In this document: positions 7,692 through 10,068 of the stretch, in pieces
Numbering within the stretch: the first letter of the stretch is position 1
Layout: each line of letters opens with the position of its first letter
Assembly (NCBI RefSeq): GCF_000003605.2
Contig: NW_003132669.1
Span: 1 to 10,068 of the forward strand
Direction of reading: 5' to 3'
Source: Saccoglossus kowalevskii
Lineage: Eukaryota; Hemichordata; Enteropneusta; Harrimaniidae
DNA length: 10,068 nucleotides
Notes under the pieces: generated by a model
Told to the model about the DNA's origin: nothing
What the model saw: only the letters and a program-made list of their open reading frames with translations
The model's database searches: none
Program-made: the position numbers and the translations under genes

Positions 7692-8631
7692 TAAAGATAA
7701 ATTATGTAAAAGTCATATTCTAAATACAATCTCTCCTTTGATCGGCAAAACTTTGCCATTCACTACCAAGTGTATACCACACACTTTCCCTTTCCCTTTC
7801 CCCAAAATTAAAAACAAACCACTTCCTAAATTCCTGATTAAATACATCATGCACAACTCAAACAACTATAAGGACAGCATTAAACGTTAGATTTAAATTG
7901 AAAAAGTAAATACAAGGACTACTTTCTGAATCAGAATCAACAGTAGTGTTATAGGGGTGATACGCTGGATAAGTGGACGAGGGACACAATTAATATTAAC
8001 AGTCACTGAAGGTCAGACACTGTTAAGTCTGTGATACTCGTACCTGTCTTATATGTTTTCAGATAATGACAGATTTGTTGCCCATTTATGTAATAATTTG
8101 TGATTAGTCTTTGAAAAAGCACACACACACAAAACCAGCTCCCACAAATTACGCACACCAAAAAAGCAGTGTGGAAATAAAAAAATACTTTGACTCATGC
8201 GTTTGGACGTCAAGAATGGACAGATAGGAATAGTAAGTTCCACTCAACACTACGCTGTTGGATATTGTTAGTTTGTGTGAGATTTGTTTACTTCAGTGGT
8301 TGTTATCGGTCATTGCTTATTGAGAATCAATAGTGTTTATTACATATGGAAACACTACTATTTGTTTTGTATGACCAGCCATGCTACTTGTTGACATTTG
8401 TATGCCAATTTAGTAACCATGTCACGTATAAATGAAACCACGCACCCTATTGGCTGAACATAACAATTTTATCAGGGATCGTGTGGTTGAAAAACAGCGA
8501 CAACTATTATAAAATATAGAACACAATGTGAATGTCCCGACAGTATCGTGCTTATTAATTGACTGGCTTTATTTTTGCTTATTTCGCTGGTAGTTAAATA
8601 CGCTAGTTTAAAACCTAGTTAATATGAAAGT
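7692..8631. other. A-unique middle, unit 3, no gene seen
   Basis: Third copy. It shares the intact CA run with unit 1, but shares the absence of the extra ACTAC, and several single-base variants, with unit 2. Confidence 0.7.
8405..8516 (+). promoter_or_regulatory. Promoter-like CCAAT/TATA cluster, A3
   Basis: Third copy, with ATTGG at 8449-8453 and TATAAAATA at 8508-8516, and the two upstream motifs also unchanged. Confidence 0.3.
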
Positions 8632-8715
8632 TAACATTAAAACATTATTTTCCTCGTAAACCAATAAATTTAAAATCAGTGAATACTCCTGCAACATCAA
8701 ATCCCCTGAATTCCC

Positions 8716-8946
8716 CCACCGAGATCGGCAAATAATTAACACTAAGCGTACTAAGCCCTTAAAACCGTTGTGTATTGGTGCATTTAGAATTAAAAGAGAT
8801 AGCCAAGAAAACAATGCATAAAAATAGTGTGCACACGCATAGAAATGACGCACGAGACTAAATAAGAGACTCTTCATTTCTTTAGTTTCTTTATTCAGTT
8901 TAATGCCGTATTCAATACAGCCGTAAATATTGGTAGTTAATCGCAT
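8716..8946. other. A-specific 230-base segment, copy 3
   Basis: Same segment in unit 3, sharing AAAAGAGATAG with copy 2. Confidence 0.55.
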
Positions 8947-8979
8947 TTATTTTTATAAACTTTTACGCCATCTGAGTGT

Positions 8980-9127
8980 GAAATGACGCATCCTAAATGA
9001 GACATTGTTCGGGCCTGAAAGGAAGTTAAACTAACATGGTCATATGTGATCAAACTCCAAAGTTTATAGCATTCTAATATGTACATCTAACAAACTGTAA
9101 CAACACAAGACTGAACTAATCAGATGA
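8980..9127. repeat. Conserved 148-base junction core, A3/B3
   Basis: A-to-B form on its left (TGACGCATCC, TTCGGGCCTGAAAGG), but with the A-half base C at 9111 near the right end. Same 148-base length. Private changes include AAGTTTATAGC and CATCTAACAAAC. Confidence 0.8.
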
Positions 9128-9367
9128 AAACAGTGAAGGCTTACCGCAAGTTGCAGTCAATTCGGTAAAGAGCTAAATCTGTTCTGTCCCACAGTAAATA
9201 CATACGAAGCCACAAATCGAGGTGTCGATTATACTTTCCTGTCATGGGCCGTTGATTTTGTACGTCCCTGGGCAACACGTGATAGGTTGTATGCAGTGCC
9301 GGGCTTTGTATGTCACCCATTTACATATTTAAGGTATCAAAACAAAATGAAGTCTCTATTAGGTATC

Positions 9368-9480
9368 TAGCCTGACAAGGTCGCGTGAGTTGCGCCCTCT
9401 GCGGTGCTCAAACCCAACACACGTGGGATCTGATGCCGTTCGGCCGGCGAGGGCACCACACATGCCTACATGTCAGGCTA
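9368..9480. mobile_element. MITE-like insertion, copy 3
   Basis: Third copy at the homologous place, with intact 10-base terminal inverted repeats and one private internal substitution (GATGCC for GAAGCC). Same flanks as copy 2. Confidence 0.72.
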
Positions 9481-9540
9481 TCATAATAGTAACCTATCTT
9501 GAGGATGGGGAGTTATGTTTAACTCTAATCGTGTTTTGGT

Positions 9541-9794
9541 TAAAGGGTGTTAGTCGTCGCGCCGCGCATGTGTGACACTGGTGTTGACAAACATTGTTTT
9601 TCCCATAATCCAATGCGCTTTTCTAATGAAATCATGAGTACGAGTTTTGCCCTGGGCGACAATTACAATAATTACCTCCGGTAACGCCTTCGATGCCTTC
9701 CAAGCACCAACAAATACTTAATTAAAGCTTGGTAACCTCTCAGTTTGTACTAGTTGGTGTGCGCAACAGTCAAAATCTCCATCTTTGTTGATAC
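9541..9794. other. B-specific 254-base segment, copy 3
   Basis: Same 254-base segment in unit 3 with the same boundaries. Confidence 0.55.
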
Positions 9795-9871
9795 GACCAT
9801 ATTTTTGAAAACAGTTTAGTCAAAAATCCTATACGAATATCATACTGAGGAAAGGACATACTTTTGAAAAA

Positions 9872-10068
9872 AACAAGTGATCTTGCTGTCGGTAGAACTC
9901 CGCTATAATTGACAAGTGTGAAGGGCAGTCACTAGGTGGATAGGGGAATCTATGACAGTTTAGTAATTTTGGCAATGGTCACTGGAAAGGCATATCCCGT
10001 AAGAGGAAATGTATTTGTATAATTAATGCATGGATTTGTATAATTGATGATGTGGGTGTACAGTAAAT
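9872..10068. other. B-unique middle, unit 3, cut by window end
   Basis: First 197 bases of the third copy, reaching the ATTTGTATAATT direct repeats and ending before the TGACCY cluster. Confidence 0.7.

Larger units (their letters stand above)
7139..9025. repeat. Half-unit A, copy 3
   Basis: Same organisation and length (1887) as A2. At 7155 it has A, the base typical of half B at that place, where A1 and A2 have C (17 and 3589). This suggests exchange of sequence between half types near the junction. Confidence 0.92.
7139..10068. repeat. Higher-order tandem repeat unit 3, truncated by the window end
   Basis: Third copy, 2930 bases visible; it contains all of half A and the first 1043 bases of half B and stops within the B-unique middle. 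The sequence is still intact repeat at the last base, so the array very probably continues beyond the window. Confidence 0.97.
9026..10068. repeat. Half-unit B, copy 3 (partial)
   Basis: First 1043 bases of half B, cut by the window end. At 9111 it has C, the base typical of half A, where B1 and B2 have T (1980, 5545). It contains the third copy of the inverted-repeat insertion with one private change (GATCTGATGCC instead of GATCTGAAGCC). Confidence 0.92.

Noticed and set aside
1-10068. Ribosomal DNA spacer, 5S or histone gene cluster
   Set aside because: A tandem array of this size made me look, but I see no rRNA-like sequence, no 5S internal promoter, no histone-like frame and no histone 3' stem-loop.
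1-10068. LTR retrotransposon with the shared half-unit ends as LTRs
   Set aside because: The shared parts lack TG...CA ends, and I see no primer-binding site, polypurine tract or gag/pol-like coding sequence in either middle.
1-10068. CRISPR array or a prokaryotic system
   Set aside because: Repeats are kilobases long with no short repeat-spacer pattern, and there are no operon-like coding regions or ribosome-binding sites ahead of plausible genes.

Overview
The window is a eukaryotic, AT-rich, apparently non-coding tandem array; I recognise no protein-coding or RNA gene. Its dominant structure is a large repeat of about 3.57 kb, present as two full copies (1-3572 and 3573-7138) and a truncated third (7139-10068). 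The copies look about 99% identical by eye, and the spacing of matching landmarks is 3565-3570 bases. Such near identity over kilobases, homopolymer-length noise between copies and the absence of long gene-like frames fit a recently amplified or homogenised satellite-like array in an animal nuclear genome. Clustered TGACCT/AGGTCA hexamers in one segment remind me of dispersed repeats in mollusc genomes, but that placement is a weak inference.

Each 3.57 kb unit is a dimer of two older, diverged half-units. Half A is about 1.89 kb and half B about 1.68 kb. They share their outer parts: about 555 bases on the left and about 80-170 bases on the right, broken by half-specific segments. Their middles are unrelated. 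The order is A-B-A-B-A-B(partial), so this is a higher-order repeat: A and B differ strongly, while A resembles A and B resembles B. At every A/B and B/A junction lies an indel-free 148-base core that stays about 95% identical between junction types, whereas flanking shared sequence is only about 80% alike and carries many indels.

Half B carries a 113-base, about 61% GC insertion with perfect 10-base terminal inverted repeats, absent at the matching site of half A. It behaves like a MITE (non-autonomous DNA transposon) that landed before the dimer was amplified. Half B also has a 254-base segment missing from A, a pair of short direct repeats and a cluster of nuclear-receptor-like hexamers. 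Half A carries a perfect 20-base palindrome built from homeodomain-like TAATTG/CAATTA sites and a promoter-like cluster of two CCAAT and two TATA motifs, with no recognisable product downstream.

The three copies share variants in conflicting combinations, and some A copies carry B-type bases near the junction and the reverse, as expected from unequal exchange or gene conversion. A 77-codon frame in all B copies and a 109-codon frame in all A copies overlap in one segment with a slight third-position bias; this is at best a relic of coding sequence.
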